From assembly GCF_910592395.1 (NCBI RefSeq), contig NC_088319.1:17909772-17973771 (forward strand): DNA of 64,000 bases, in the 5' to 3' direction. The position numbers and the translations under genes were made by a program. Every line of letters begins with the position of its first letter. Positions within the stretch are counted from its first letter, which is position 1. Source of the DNA: Lineus longissimus (Eukaryota > Nemertea > Pilidiophora > Heteronemertea > Lineidae). A model generated the notes under the pieces. That model was not told the origin of the DNA. It searched no databases and worked only from the letters and a program-made list of their open reading frames with translations. Of this stretch, positions 13,106-26,486 are shown piece after piece.

Positions 13106-16100
13106 ATGGCTTCAGCAGCGGATCGACCTCGGTCACCAAGATTTTATCTCCAACCTATCAGTGAGTATATAAACAACAGGAATGCATGTCTTTCTGTTTT
13201 CATATTGTCTATTTGATGTGATTGGATGTCTTTGAGACTCAAGAAATGTCATAAGTGATTTGCTTGCATGTACTTATTTGCCTGGTAGCTCAGTATTCCC
13301 ATGCATTCACTGCCAGATGATTATGCAGACAGTTCATGTCATTTCTCCTCTAGTTATGTTTTGATAATATTATGTACACTTTCTTTCACATATGTCTGTT
13401 TGTTTTGTCTCGATGTTTTGGAGGAAAGGAAAAGATCACACATATGCCCATACAAGTGGATGTCCCGAAAGCTGGAAGGCCCATCGACACAGATGGCATT
13501 GTCTTGATTGGAATGCAGACAATAGGTCTTTGTTTTTGTTTAGATTGCTTCATAAGCTGGAGTAGTGTTGAAGACTGCAAGCTAATCAACCTCTGTTGCA
13601 GTTCTAAGATCTGTGACATCTCAGTTTTCATCCCGTTTCAGGGAGAGCCTGTATATTTTCACAACCTGAATGCCTGCCGAGACCTGTATTTTGTGATTTT
13701 TGATGACATTCTTATTTCATAGAGCTTGTTTGAAAAAGTTGCGATTGCAGACAAGACTTGACATGAAAATGCCAGCACCAGTGACTTTCCAATTTTATGA
13801 TGTTTTGCTCAGTGTTTTGCTATCTCATGCTTCAATGCTTTACTGTTGGTGTCTTTCCAGTGTGTCGTGATTGGATGGTCCATGAAGATGCAGGCCTCGC
13901 GTATAGACTACAGGAAGAGGAAAGTAAGTAAGATACTCCGGGCGTGTCGTCATTTGGGCAGGGTATTACACAGTCATGTTCTGGCACATGAGTAAGGCAG
14001 ACATCACAAAGGATAAACTGAACATTTCATACAGATTGGCCAAGGAATAGCGTGGATAATGTCCAAATTCAATGCTGGGGTTGTAGTACATTTACCTCCA
14101 ATGTAGAGTTGTATCTCATCTCCACTTGCAGAAGACAAACACTATGGCAACAATCGTTGGAATCGCAAGACGACGCGGGAGGACATCATCAATGCCAAGA
14201 TCGTCCAGCACGAGGAGGAGTTACGTCAACAGGAGGAGAAGATGAGGGAGATCGAGCAGAAACGCAGAGTGTAAGAAATCGTCAAGTGATGTGTCGATTT
14301 TGGCAGGAGTGGTTGGAACGCTGACAAGTCATAGTAGTTCGAGAGCTGCTGACAAATTTGACATTTTGTAGTTACTAATTATTTCTTTGTCCTGTGCTGC
14401 AGTGAATGATAATCAATAATTTGTCCTGTGCTGCAGTGAATGATAATCAATAATTTGTCCTGTGCTGCAGTGAATGATAATCAATAATTTGTTTGGTGCT
14501 GGAGTTTGGTCTGTGTCTAACCACCTTGGTGTCTAAGTCTAACCACCTTGGTGTCTGTGTCTAACCACCTTGGTGTCTAAGTCTAACCACCTTGGTGTCT
14601 GTGTCTAACCACCTTGGTGTCTAAGTCTAACCACCTTGGTGTCTAAGTCTAACCACCTTGGTGTCTAAGTCTAACCAGTTGTCATTTGTGTGTGTGTTGT
14701 TTTTATCTCGCGCAAATGATTGTTTGATTAACTTTTGTCAGAGCGGTATTTGTTACTTGCAATGACGCAGCTGTTGAGATGGTGTCCTAACATCGCTCAA
14801 GTCACAGCGTAACTGTCACAACTTATTAGTGCGCATCCTACTCAACATTTGTGTGTGTTGTATCCATTGCTGCATCTGTGTGACATTTGTTACTTCCAGA
14901 GCAGACGATGATGCCCGCATGGCTCATGAGGAACAACAGAAACTTCAAGATGAGGAAGCCCGGAATAGGCTACAGTATGTCCATTGGAGCTTCTTGCATC
15001 ATCTCTGCTTTGCCTCTATACATAGACCTTAACCTGTGTAGGCAGGGCTGCTGCGATATGGAAAAAATCAAAAGTGGTTCAAAACATTTTCTCCATAATT
15101 ATATCTTGTTTCTCACTGGAAACATGCATGTCTTGGCAGCCCTGCGTGTGCAGACGCTTCTCGACAGATACAACTTTTTTACATATTTATATATTTTCCT
15201 ACGTAGTTATAATAATAACAACTGTTTCAGTTTGAAAGATTTAAGGTTAAATATTTGTCCTTCACTTTTTTATTATGTATAACTCAATATTCATGTAGGT
15301 TATTTACAACTCTAGCTATTTCCTGGATCTATTTTCAGGGCCATGGATGATGAGAGAATCGCCCATCAGGTGATGGAGCACATCATGATTGAAGAGTCGG
15401 AACGACAGAAGGAACAGGAAACAGAAGATGAGGTAAGGTCAAAGGTCAAGGTCCAGGTCCTAGAAGCAAGGGGTCAATGGGAATGGGAGAATTGGTCTGT
15501 CTGAGTGAAGTTTGGTTTCATCAATCATAAAATAGCCTTGATTTCTCCCTCAAGTTCACTGACTGATCACCCCCCCCCTCGCACATGGCTGAAGTCAACT
15601 GGAGGGGCGAAGACTGACCTGAGCGCTAATGCCCGATTGGACAGAACTAAGAATTTGACACTTTCATTGAATACTAAGTTTGACTGAGATGTCGATTGTT
15701 GTTTCCAGCGAATAGCGCGGTTATTACAAGAGAAAGAAGAGCGGCGATACGAGCGTTACAAGGAGAAGAAACAGGAGCGCGAGTTGGCACGGGAACGGCG
15801 CAGGATAGAAAAGTCAATCGCACAACAATCGCAAGATGTGCAACAACCATCACCAGAGTATGATGAAGGTCAGTGCTAGGCTGTATTCGACTGATTTCAT
15901 TCCTCTGGCCTTCTGCTTTGAAATATTTGAATTGGGCACATCCCGGATTTGTATGGTTTGACCGTGGATGAAGGATTGCCCAGTCATAGGTCAATGTGTA
16001 TGTGCTTTGATGATGCCATCTCGAGGTCATTGAGACAACTAATAGCTACTTTCAAAGTAGAAGTTCCCACTTGGAGAATGTTGAGCTCTTGATGTATATT

Positions 16101-19100
16101 GCCCCTGAAGCCCTTCAGGTTAAAAGGTATTGTTCATCTGAAGAAGCTCTGCTTAAAACTGTCGTGCGTGCACATGAATCCAAAACAACACTAGATTAGT
16201 CCTGTTGGCAGAAAGGCTGCGATAAATATTTGAAAGATTTTCATTTCAGAAATAGATGGTCGCTATGGAGATGTGTCACATGATAGCCGTGGCTCAGGAC
16301 CAAGGTATTTACGGCGCAAAAATGGTTTGGTCAGGTAGGCGTCTTAGATGCTTCCTGGTTTGACCTGATATTTTCTCCCTTTCTTTCTTCTCTGACCCTC
16401 GCTGTTCCTCTGCCTACGCTCTTTCAGTGAGGACTACTCTGGCATCACATGTATTTGGAGATCTTTAGATGCAGTGAGTATTTGTTTAAAGTCATTGACA
16501 AACGAGTTAGAATTGACTGAACACCTTGCCAGAGTCGTCCTTGGTCCATTGCTTTCATTTGCCTCTCCGCTGTAGAATATAGATTCATGCTTGTTTAAGT
16601 TGCCAACTTCTAAATTATTTTTCCTCTTTCAGTCTCTCGTCAGAAACAGCCTCTGAAATGTAAGATTAATATGCTTGAGTTTCAATCTGTCATGTATTTT
16701 ATTGTATAAAATCTAACCAGCTCTGCACTATTATGGCCTAATGTTACATTGTGTCACTTTGTCCTATGGTCACATGGTTTTGACTGGCCACAGTTGCTGT
16801 TCTAAGTGTTGCCATGTTCAGTATTTATCCACCAGCTAATCAACTTGGCAATATACTGGTGGCAGTTTCTCCACAAGATGTTGATATGAAATATAACCGC
16901 ATCATCATGATGGCACTTCTAGAGGTTCTTTGCTCTAACCATGATTGTTTCCTGCTACTTTCTGATACTTGTGTGCCTATCATCTCATCTTCAGCTTCTA
17001 AACCTGCCCCTGCATGTTCTCTCTTTATTTGGTTAAATATCTCTTAGATGTTTGCTCAGTTTACTTTTCTGCTTTGCTCATTAACCCATGATAGTTTTTT
17101 CCTGTTGTGAAAAATTCAAGAATACAACATTTTTCTTAATGAGTAAGTTATGATTGCCGAGCTTTGTCCATTATCAAAGTAATAGCTAAACTACTTCCTG
17201 CCCATAATGCCGTGTCCTTTTATGACACTGGTTCTATTGGTGTGCATTTCCTTCTGCTGAGTTTTTGACCTATGATTGGTGAGAGTGTCCTGCCCTGCGA
17301 CTCATAAAGAAGAAGTTCAGGCACATGTCTTGTAAATACACTGTTCCAGCAGTTAGAAAAGACATCTCCACTAACCCAACCTCTCCTGATTCTAGGGTGC
17401 GCGATTCTGATGGTCGTCTAGAAGATGTGGGTGACTTCTCTGATTTCTTTATTCCACCGTCGGATGAGATGGATGAAAGTCAGGCGAAGGAGTTGCAGGA
17501 AAACCAGGACATGGAGCTGGCACGGTTACTGCAGGAACAGGAACATAAAGTAAGTAGTATTCGTCATCATCATTATGCTACTCCTTGTCAGACCATGCTT
17601 ATAAGGCGATTGATATCACCCTATATTTGGGAATATTCTGACCAGAACCACAGGCTTTAACACTGAGATGAACTAGGAATTCTGGTGGACTCAGTGTGGC
17701 TTGCGGACGTGTACTGGCCTTCTAGAACTGAGACAGTGGTGGCTTGGTCCATCTATTGTCTCAGCACTTTAGCAGCAGCAGTCTTGATTTCAATGTTTCT
17801 CTTCACATGCTCCTTGTCTGTTTCTTCAGCGTGGTGGCAAGCCAAATGTCGACAAACTGAAACTACTCGAACAGAAGGATGCAGAACTCGCACGGGTAAT
17901 CCAAGAACAAGAAAAATTAAAACTTAGAAAACTCAAAAATAAATTGAAACAAATGTCAGTGCATGAAAGAAATTTATATGAACGGGTAAGTGGAGTTGTC
18001 AAACATCTGTTGTTCGGCTTGAGTACTAACACCTTTTTCTACCCCCACTGCCCTACTAACTTAGCTCCATTCACTCCCTACCAATAGTTACAAGGGGATG
18101 TGCAGCTGAGATCTGTCTCACACAGCTTCACTATCCCACATACTTTATCACCCATACTGAGCCCTTGCTGCAGTGTCATCATTGAGTCAGACTCTGAGGA
18201 GGAAGTTGTGACTGATGTGAGGTTGTCCTCAATGGCTGGTTGGCCGTTGAGCATAGGTCACTCTTCTAACATTACAATCACCCTCAATAAAAAGGAAAGT
18301 GGTCGATCAACAAAGTTCATTTTCAATGCTTGCTTTACAGGACCACCCGCCCCGCCCTCCAGACCGGTCGCTAAGCGTGTCAGAAACCACGGCAACCCAT
18401 CATAGCAACAATTCCAATCACAGCTCTAGTGATGACCAGGCAGACCAACAGCCGCCTATTCCCGCTCGCTTGTACACTGAGCGACCATTACAGAATGCCC
18501 AAGTTGGCCACCAGAGGGCAGGATCGGAGGATGATGCATCACCCCTTGCACAACATATCAAGGAACGTGATCAGGAAATACGCATACGGAATCTTGATTC
18601 TCATTGGCAGCCTCCACTTGATCAGGCGCCACCGTCATATCCAAGTCAACCACGGACGCCCTCTAGTGGTGGGAGTGATGATGCGCTGCCACCGTTTACC
18701 AGGTACGGTCGTCATGGTAATGGCTCCATGTTTTGATTGGCAAATAATAATCACATGCTCGTGTTGGCAATAGTATTGATCATCATATAAGCCAAGGAAT
18801 GCCACTGAGAAGTTCCCCGCATATCCGGCCAAGAACAGTACAAGTGACACACGCTGGCAATCCCAACCATTCCTACAGAACATAACTGAGTCCATATTCT
18901 CCCTGTTCCATATTACAGTCGGAATACGCAAGCCGCCTCCGCAGAAGATGATACTGTGCCCAGCCCTGGTGGGTTCACCACAACATTCAACATCGCTGCT
19001 GCCATAGACCCTACTTATAACAGGAGAAGTAAACATGTCCCCCCAGGCATGGAACCGGAGTTCAGGACGGGGTTGAATAGAGGCCATTCAATGCCTCCTC

Positions 19101-19655
19101 CACCTGGTAAGTCCAAACAGGTCCCCCGAGTATGGAACCAGAGTTCAGGACAGGGTTAAATAGAGGCCATTCAATGCCTCCTCCACCTGGCAAGTCCAAA
19201 CATGTCCCCCAGGCATTGAACCCGAGTTCAGGACAGGGTTAAATAGAGGCCATTCAATGCCTCCTCCACCTGGTAAGTCCAAACATGTCCCCCCAGGCAT
19301 GGAACCCGAGTTCAGGACGGGGTTGAATAGAGGCCATTCAATGCCTCCTCCACCTGGTAAGTCCAAACATGTCCCTCCAGGCATCTCCATCGTAGAGATT
19401 ACTACTATTCACAATATTAGGCCATTTCCACTTTCAGAAGAAAAGAACGGCCCGACGCCCGCCGTCATAACGCACCATACCGGTAATGCGTCTGGTTCAG
19501 CTCTGCCAGACTTCGATTACAGCGATGATGAGTATGATGATGAAGCGCCACCTATGCCAGTGCAAGGTCAACGAAGATTACAGAAAGGACGCAAGTCAAA
19601 GAATGGTGCAGTTGGTCCTGGGGATAGGTCGAGGTCAAGTTGTAAACAGCAATAA
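13106..19655 (+). CDS. CCDC50: CCDC50-like coiled-coil ubiquitin-binding protein, 13 exons, 591 aa
   Basis: Coding exons: 13106-13160, 13861-13923, 14132-14270, 14900-14974, 15339-15432, 15709-15868, 16250-16334, 16633-16659 (27-nt microexon), 17396-17549, 17830-17985, 18341-18702, 18919-19106, 19438-19655. All introns are GT-AG, phases agree, and the total is 1776 nt including TAA. The start has G at -3 and +4. The N terminus (residues 20-39, CRDWMVHEDAGLAYRLQEEE) matches the CCDC50/Ymer signature. A charged Glu/Arg/Gln coiled coil spans about 40-180. MIU-like ubiquitin-binding helices are at about 26-39, 140-152, 270-282 (ending LARLLQEQE) and 300-312 (ELARVIQEQE). Residues 337-591 are a low-complexity Ser/Pro/Asp-rich tail with PPRPPDR and MPPPPG; vertebrate CCDC50 is shorter (306 or 482 aa isoforms). 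The vertebrate protein is cytosolic, binds polyubiquitin, and acts in EGFR, NF-kB and autophagy-linked innate signalling; applying this here is inference. Family call strong, exact exon set moderately sure. Confidence 0.85.
14391..14492 (+). repeat. 34-bp tandem repeat, 3 copies, in CCDC50 intron 3
   Basis: CCTGTGCTGCAGTGAATGAT recurs at 14391, 14425 and 14459. It is purely intronic (intron 14271-14899). Confidence 0.85.
14516..14678 (+). repeat. 22-bp tandem repeat, about 7 copies, in CCDC50 intron 3
   Basis: The core is AACCACCTTGGTGTCT followed by either AAGTCT or GTGTCT. The two variants roughly alternate at first and become uniform toward the right. It is intronic and immediately follows the 34-bp array. 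Confidence 0.88.
16633..16659 (+). other. 27-nt microexon, probable cassette, in the CCDC50-like gene
   Basis: CTCTTTCAG precedes it and GTAAGA follows it. Its length is a multiple of three, and both neighbouring junctions are phase 2, so inclusion adds nine residues (serine/glutamate-rich, about 224-232) and skipping keeps the frame. This is the expected architecture of an alternatively spliced microexon. There is no transcript evidence. Confidence 0.55.
18106..18216 (+). other. candidate in-frame cassette exon with a SUMO-interacting-like motif
   Basis: The stretch lies between CCDC50 exons 17830-17985 and 18341-18702. It is 111 nt, phase 0 at both ends, open, and followed by GTGAGG. It encodes VIIESDSEEEVVTD, a hydrophobic core beside acidic and serine residues, which is the layout of a SUMO-interacting motif. 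The weak point is the 3' splice site (GGATGTGCAG), which lacks a good pyrimidine tract. The better tract ending at 18173 gives the wrong phase. Confidence 0.3.
19022..19384 (+). repeat. 83/84-bp tandem repeat spanning the end of CCDC50 exon 12 and its 5' splice site
   Basis: Four full copies and a partial one. The donor region (CCACCTGGTAAGTCC) recurs at about 19106, 19189, 19272 and 19356, spacing 83, 83 and 84 bp. The second copy has GGCAAGT, which destroys that donor. The first copy forms the 3' part of coding exon 18919-19106. Each unit also contains CCCCCAGG, a potential weak acceptor. Full retention shifts the frame, because two spacings are 83 bp. The last 84-bp step stays in frame with the final exon. 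Confidence 0.9.
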
Positions 19656-20135
19656 GGCATTTCTTTGCGATCTTTGGTTTGCTGGCCCACCTCTGTGGTT
19701 GAGTGTATTGAGCACTCAGTTGTCTTACTGTTTTATGTGGCCTAAATGCTAAGGACTTGCAGTGCAGTGACATTTGGCCAACTTCACTTCTAGTTTACCA
19801 TTAAGCAATTATTCAAGTCCATTCCATATTTGACTGTTATCGATGAGATCTTTCTTAAAAGTTGGACCAGTTAAATAATCTGCTGCAGTTGAATAGTTAA
19901 TCCAGTACTGTTGATATTGATGTAGACTGTTGAATTGTGAAGCTGTATGTTGCAGAGATGAAGTCAGTTGTACATGTAGTTGAGTATACACGCAACATGC
20001 AACACATATGCTTAGATTATATTGTTGGTGGGAGCGTAAAATTGACGTCCTTTGGACGTGACTTCATCAGGTTTACAAAACGTTGCTTAAATTTCTGCTA
20101 AGATATTTGAAAGTGCAATAGAGTTCAGTATATTT

Positions 20136-20141
20136 AATAAA
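20136..20141 (+). terminator. polyadenylation signal AATAAA, CCDC50-like gene
   Basis: AATAAA lies about 480 bp after the CCDC50 stop codon, in AT-rich DNA with a TGT-rich stretch just downstream. It is the first good candidate for the transcript end. Confidence 0.5.
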
Positions 20142-20164
20142 TATTCCGTGTATATTAACTCTTG

Positions 20165-21414
20165 TTCTCTTATAGACTAGGGCTGATGTTGAGGCCATAA
20201 TATGCCACAGATTGAACTGATATTCAAGACAATGATCATTGGTCAAAATCTCTGTAGCTTAGCGTTGACATATCAGCCTTCATGTAACATATCTTGTGGT
20301 GCCACTTGATATCATAAGTGTTATCCCAGCAAAGTCAACACGTTGTCTAAATGATCAGATGCAGAAATTGAATGATCTGTATCTTAATTAAAGAACTGTA
20401 TCTTAATTGAGTTATTCATTGATTCCAATATAGAATGAGAAATCAGTTGAAAAATGTCATCTCAGAAAATCTGTGCTTTCTGGGTGTTTTGGAAATTGGA
20501 AATGTTATCAAGAGAGGTGAACTATCTGATGAACACTTTTGAACCTCCTCGGCACGTTCTGTAGCTATGTTCGATAAGGCTCTCTATGATGTTGTTTACA
20601 GCTATCATGGTGAACCTAATGACGCACGCGACCAAATGTCTGTCATCTGAACTGATGCTCGTTATTCAAGTGTTCACCTGTTTAGATTATGAGGCAAGAC
20701 CAGGAAAAAAATGAATGGGTGTTAATAAACTATTCATGTAAATAATTCTGTAAATATGACAATTATTTACATGATTCAAGCAGAATAGATTTTCATTTCT
20801 GCCAACGATTTTCTTAAAAATCAGTATCGATAGAACTGACTTTGTCTTCAAAGTTCACCAACACTTGTCCTACTTTCTCTAACCTTGCTACTGGCTGCTG
20901 CATATTCATTTTCAAGAGTTTTAGAAGCAAAGTTATTAGTTCGTCACCTCTGTGTCAGCTCCTAGAAGTAGACGAGGAGGGATATCTTGAATGATGTGTC
21001 ACACCGGTGCTTGAAGGTGCAGACAGGCACATTGCTCAGGCACGGTTCGTACTAGCAATATTACTCTTGAAGGCCACTTTAGTTGTCTGCTGAGTACTAC
21101 CTCTGCTGTGCATGATTAGGCCAACATTTTGCTTGAAGCATATGTGTATATGAGTGTGTGTAATATCTTGAATTGCTCATCATGTTCAATAATGAAAGAT
21201 GATTGTATTTATTTCCTTTTTATCTATTCTACCATATCAAGTTATTGAGATTTCACTGTGGAATGTCTTGTCATTTGGAGACCACTACGTGAAAGTCGGA
21301 TGTATATGTGTATATTCTATTTCTATACATGTAAATAATACTATGGGGAGCTATTTCCCTCATCAAATATTATATACAAATTTGGAAGATTTGCCTTCTA
21401 GTTGTTTCCTTTTA
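20165..21414. other. intergenic, no gene seen
   Basis: AT-rich DNA with no supported exon or tandem repeat, separating the converging CCDC50-like (+) and cytidine deaminase (-) genes. Confidence 0.45.
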
Positions 21415-21580
21415 TCTGAATACAAGGGTTAAGGCTCGTGATGACATCATACCCTCCAATGATTCTGTCTGAATACAAGGGTTGAGGCTCGTGATGACAT
21501 CATACCCTCCAATGATTCTGTCTGAATACAAGGGTTGAGGCTCGTGATGACATCATACCCTCCAATGATTCTGTCGTCAC
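21415..21580. repeat. 53-bp tandem repeat, 3 copies
   Basis: TCTGAATACAAGGGTT starts at 21415, 21468 and 21521. Each copy carries GGCTCGTGATGACATCATAC. The TGATGACATCA core within each copy resembles a CRE/AP-1 site, but no promoter is evident nearby. Confidence 0.9.
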
Positions 21581-21818
21581 TCAAGGCAAATCAGGTCTCT
21601 TGTCTTCCTGGATGAGTGGTATTCCACTTGCGGACAACCTCAGCTTTATAGTCTTACCTTGATGTTGATGGTAGGCTGACTGAAGCGGAGTTATTGAGAA
21701 TGAAAGAGGCCGTTCTCATATTGCCGACTTGACTTGTTTGCCCAGGCTTACAGCCAACAGACCAAGTTAAAAGACAAAAGATCAGGAAAAAACTCGCTAG
21801 ATGTGGCCAAATAAAACA

Positions 21819-21824
21819 TTTATT
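21819..21824 (-). terminator. polyadenylation signal AATAAA, cytidine deaminase gene
   Basis: TTTATT on the + strand reads AATAAA on the - strand, about 195 bp beyond the deaminase stop codon at 22019. Confidence 0.5.
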
Positions 21825-22018
21825 ACTGACAATATTAATACAGACCGGTGGGAGAGACGAGTTGCCAGGACCACCAAGGCAAATACCAAAGGAAACTGTT
21901 ACTATGCAGGGTAACACATGAACCTCCAATACATTTGAGACGTGCATACATTTACACATGGTCACATTTTCTTATTCAAATTATCTTTGACCCTAATTTT
22001 CTGTCTATCTGTGTATAT

Positions 22019-23376
<1,358 letters not shown>

Positions 23377-23567
23377 TATATAGCCTCGATCCCCTACGCT
23401 GTACATCGAGCCCATGTGCCACCTCGAAAAAAGCCCGGAATTCTGACAGCCCAAACGCAGCCATGATGAAAAACAGGAAAACCCCTCGGTGTAAAAATAG
23501 TTTGACCTCACAAGGCTAGCCAACCAATTGGGCCATTGTTTCGTCAACCAATCAATAGGCATCTCGC

Positions 23568-23650
23568 ACTTCGTCCCTTTTGGGGACGAAGTAGGCACCT
23601 CACATTTCGTCCCTTTTGGGCACTTCGTCCTTTTTGGGGACGAAGTATTG
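23568..23650. repeat. cluster of short inverted repeats upstream of the cytidine deaminase gene
   Basis: ACTTCGTCCC is paired with GGGGACGAAGT twice, with a further TTTCGTCCC copy between. Each pair can form a hairpin with a four- to five-base loop. It lies about 200 bp upstream of the proposed start codon. The long frame reading through here (23377-23757, -) is not called coding. Confidence 0.7.
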
Positions 23651-23659
23651 GTATAGAGA

Positions 23660-25320
23660 AGAATTAAGGGCCTTGCTAATAAAGTTCCTTTTAAAATTGG
23701 TGAAGTAATCACTGTCAGTTCAATGCATTGGAAAAAGGAACTATAATATGATAACATTCCATTATATATATTACCAAGTTCTTAATGTCAATGCAGTCCA
23801 TGCTGGCTGTTGAGTCAGCATAATTTAGGACTAACAAAATCACTGCACAAAAAAATATGTACCGGGTAGGCCCATGTCCATCTATTATGTCGTCGTCACG
23901 TCGCAGGGGATGATGGTAATGCACTCAGTAAGCGAGGTCACCCTTTAAGCAGCTTAATTCCGATAAAATGTCACACTATGGCAATGGCATGAATGCTTGG
24001 ACATAGCCTTCCAGCTCGCTGTTTCGGTGTGAACAGTACAACCTACATGTATTATTGAGAGGAAGAAGAATGTCATTTCTTGAAATACCCAACGCTGGCT
24101 TGCAGTTAAAGTGTTGTGATACATGTATATAGTTTGACCTCAAGTGACTTGATCATAAACGCTTAATTGACATTTCACGATTCAGCTCATTCAACAGTTC
24201 AAAGTAAGGCCATCCAACTGCAGGCTTACGGTAATGCTAATTTTTCATATGTATACATGGAATTCGAGCACAATCGTGTTAACATAGGATTTGCTAAGAG
24301 AGACTACAAGCAGGGAGATTTCGAAATAATGTGATTTCAATGAAAAGAGCCTCATCGAATTGACAGAATGTACGGACTATCTATGATAGAACGTGATACG
24401 ATCATGCTCTAATGACCAAGGACAAGTAGCAAGAGATAATGCCGGACCAACACAATGATAATAAAGAGTTTCTGTTTAGAAGGAATTTCTGTTATGCATT
24501 TATCATGAGAACAAGAACTGCATATACCGACACTTTGTGCCAACTTGCGGATGCATTCTTTGGGGCCCCCTCCAGGAAAACCATGCCATTAGGTCAATAT
24601 TACCTCCCCCCAGTCCTTCCTTGAACTGGAAAATATCTTTCCCACCGTTTTAGGCAGGAACCCGAGTGCAAAATCTACCACTACATTCCTTGTTTTATGC
24701 CCCCCCCCCCCCCTTCACACCCACACATCGTGTTAACATCAATCTGAAAGCCATCTCGTGAAGGATAAGCGCCAGGTCTACGGCAGCACATGAAATAACA
24801 GATGCCAGCAGCAGTCATCCCAGATGAAGACACTTTTAGTGGCGTATCCCTGGATCCAATTGGCTGACAAACCTCACATATCACCTCTCCCATTCATTAA
24901 CAATATAATTACACAAAGAAACCAGAGATATATCCTACTCACCCTTTCGTTCATCCATATTGGCCGTCATTCTTTGTCAGAACGCCAATTACTACTAGTG
25001 CCTCATCACGGAGCACTGTCACACTAACAGGCGTGTCAGTGTCACTGTGAGACCAAAACGTACTATACATGTACTTTTTTGCCATCTTGGCCAAAACATA
25101 CTACCCCTTCCCCACAACTAGCACAAATACAGTCTGTTTTTTATCAGCTCATTTCCCGTATTATTCCGTGACCAAGGCTGGCTTAGGACATCTTGGTCAA
25201 AAGGGGTCGTTTGTTAGATCCCAAAATCTCGGATCGTGATGTGACGTCTGGATCTAGTCAACCCAAGCAATTCATGCTTGAAGGCGTGAACAAGAGCCGG
25301 TCTTGTTTGTTTAAAAAATA
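23660..25320. other. intergenic, no gene supported
   Basis: No supported exon. A run of 14 C at 24700-24713 is the only simple-sequence feature. The promoter of the deaminase gene should lie toward the left side of this stretch, but I see no defining element. Confidence 0.4.
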
Positions 25321-25334
25321 CTGTATTATTGTTC

Positions 25335-26253
25335 ATGTGCTGTGCAGAAGTCAAAAAGTTCCCCCTTGAAAAGTTGTCCTTTGAAGAAGTAGAAAATGTC
25401 GCCCCGGAAAATGTGTCCGAGCCTATTGTATTCTGGCGGATGATAACACCGTATGGTTCTCTTGAGGCTATGACCGTCAATAGCTCCACGGCTCAGACAT
25501 TAAAGTGCATAATAGAATCTATAGATTTGATCACACACAAGGGCTTGACCTTCTCCGCGACTCGGACAATGCGAGCTCATTTGCGTCGCAATCGGCTGTC
25601 GCGGAATCAATCAATTCCCGCGCGACACCAACTACAGAAAACGTTGTTCGATTTCGGCATGTTGGGTGAGTTTATCGTCGATATATTTGCAAAAAAGAGT
25701 CATAAAAGTAATGGTAATGACTATGATTATCACCCAAATGTGGCAAAGAAAAACCAGAGAACAACGAGGGGGGATGTAAGTGTCATGAGTGGTGTGTAGT
25801 AGCGTGAATATTTCACCGAGAATATTGCACTGTTTGGCCGCGAGAGTCCGTCTGCCTGGTGCCCCTGAGGCCTGACCGAGTTCATGACCGGCCAGGTGCC
25901 GTCGCAATCACTGGTTTTGACCGAGGCCTAAGCCTACTTTGCACAATGGCTAGAGACGCTGCGATCCTGTTAAGTTCAAGGTGAAATACATGACTGGTCA
26001 GCGCCAAAACAAACTTCTTCAAAATCGTCTGTTATTTTTGTTGATTCTACCACTATTATATATAGCACTCTTTTGTTTTCATTTATTTTCACTACTACAT
26101 GGCGTGTCTGGAGTTTTGTGGTTATTGTTTGCACAAACGTTTTATTGTCCTACATTATTTTTCTTTGCAGTTAACCCTACCCTCCACAGCACCTTTCATC
26201 TGAACAATGATTCAAGAAATGTAGTTGCTGTCGAAATCGTGTCTTACTGCTGA
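25335..26253 (+). CDS. hypothetical two-exon protein, 137 aa
   Basis: I do not recognise this protein. Exon 1 is 25335-25665 (first ATG of an open frame) and ends at a strong donor, TGTTGG|GTGAGT. Exon 2 is 26171-26253, after a strong acceptor, ATTTTTCTTTGCAG, and ends in TGA. The junction is phase 1 and stays open. Residues 1-50 are acidic and hydrophobic (VKKFPLEKLSFEEVENVAP), about 75-100 are basic (HLRRNRLSRNQSIPARH), followed by QLQKTLFDFGM. That last stretch loosely resembles a PCNA-binding PIP box (Q-x-x-L-x-x-F) but lacks the second aromatic residue. The DNA at about 25555-25630 is CpG-rich and contains TTCCCGCGCG, which is E2F-like, so an alternative start at the ATG at 25569 is possible. 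A frame-shadow artefact cannot be excluded. Confidence 0.3.
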
Positions 26254-26486
26254 TTTTTGTTGGCGTGTATGGACTGGTACACATTGGAATGTGAATGGGT
26301 GAGGCATGTGTGCCACTGCCAGTGCTCACACCCTGCAGCAACACAATTGAGTGGACTGGACTGGTGTTACTGATTGAAATGGCATTAATGAGGTGCACCA
26401 GGACAATACTGTCAGTCACTTTGGCGCAGCAAAACTTTGGCGTTGTCAGCGATTGTTCTTAAACATGTGAAGAGGTGCAGTCCTTT

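Noticed and set aside
16428-16473. Possible extra CCDC50 exon (CTCTTTCAG before, GTGAGT after)
   Set aside because: Its 46-nt length breaks the frame with every neighbouring exon.
18162-18216. Shorter versions of the SIM-like exon using AG sites at 18161 or 18173
   Set aside because: These give the wrong phase and a stop codon within a few residues, so only the 18106 start is kept as a candidate.
23377-23757. Long - strand frame continuing upstream of the cytidine deaminase start, giving a 241-residue reading
   Set aside because: The upstream part reads through repeated ACTTCGTCCC hairpins and has no deaminase-like content. The ATG at 23376 gives 147 aa, the expected family length.
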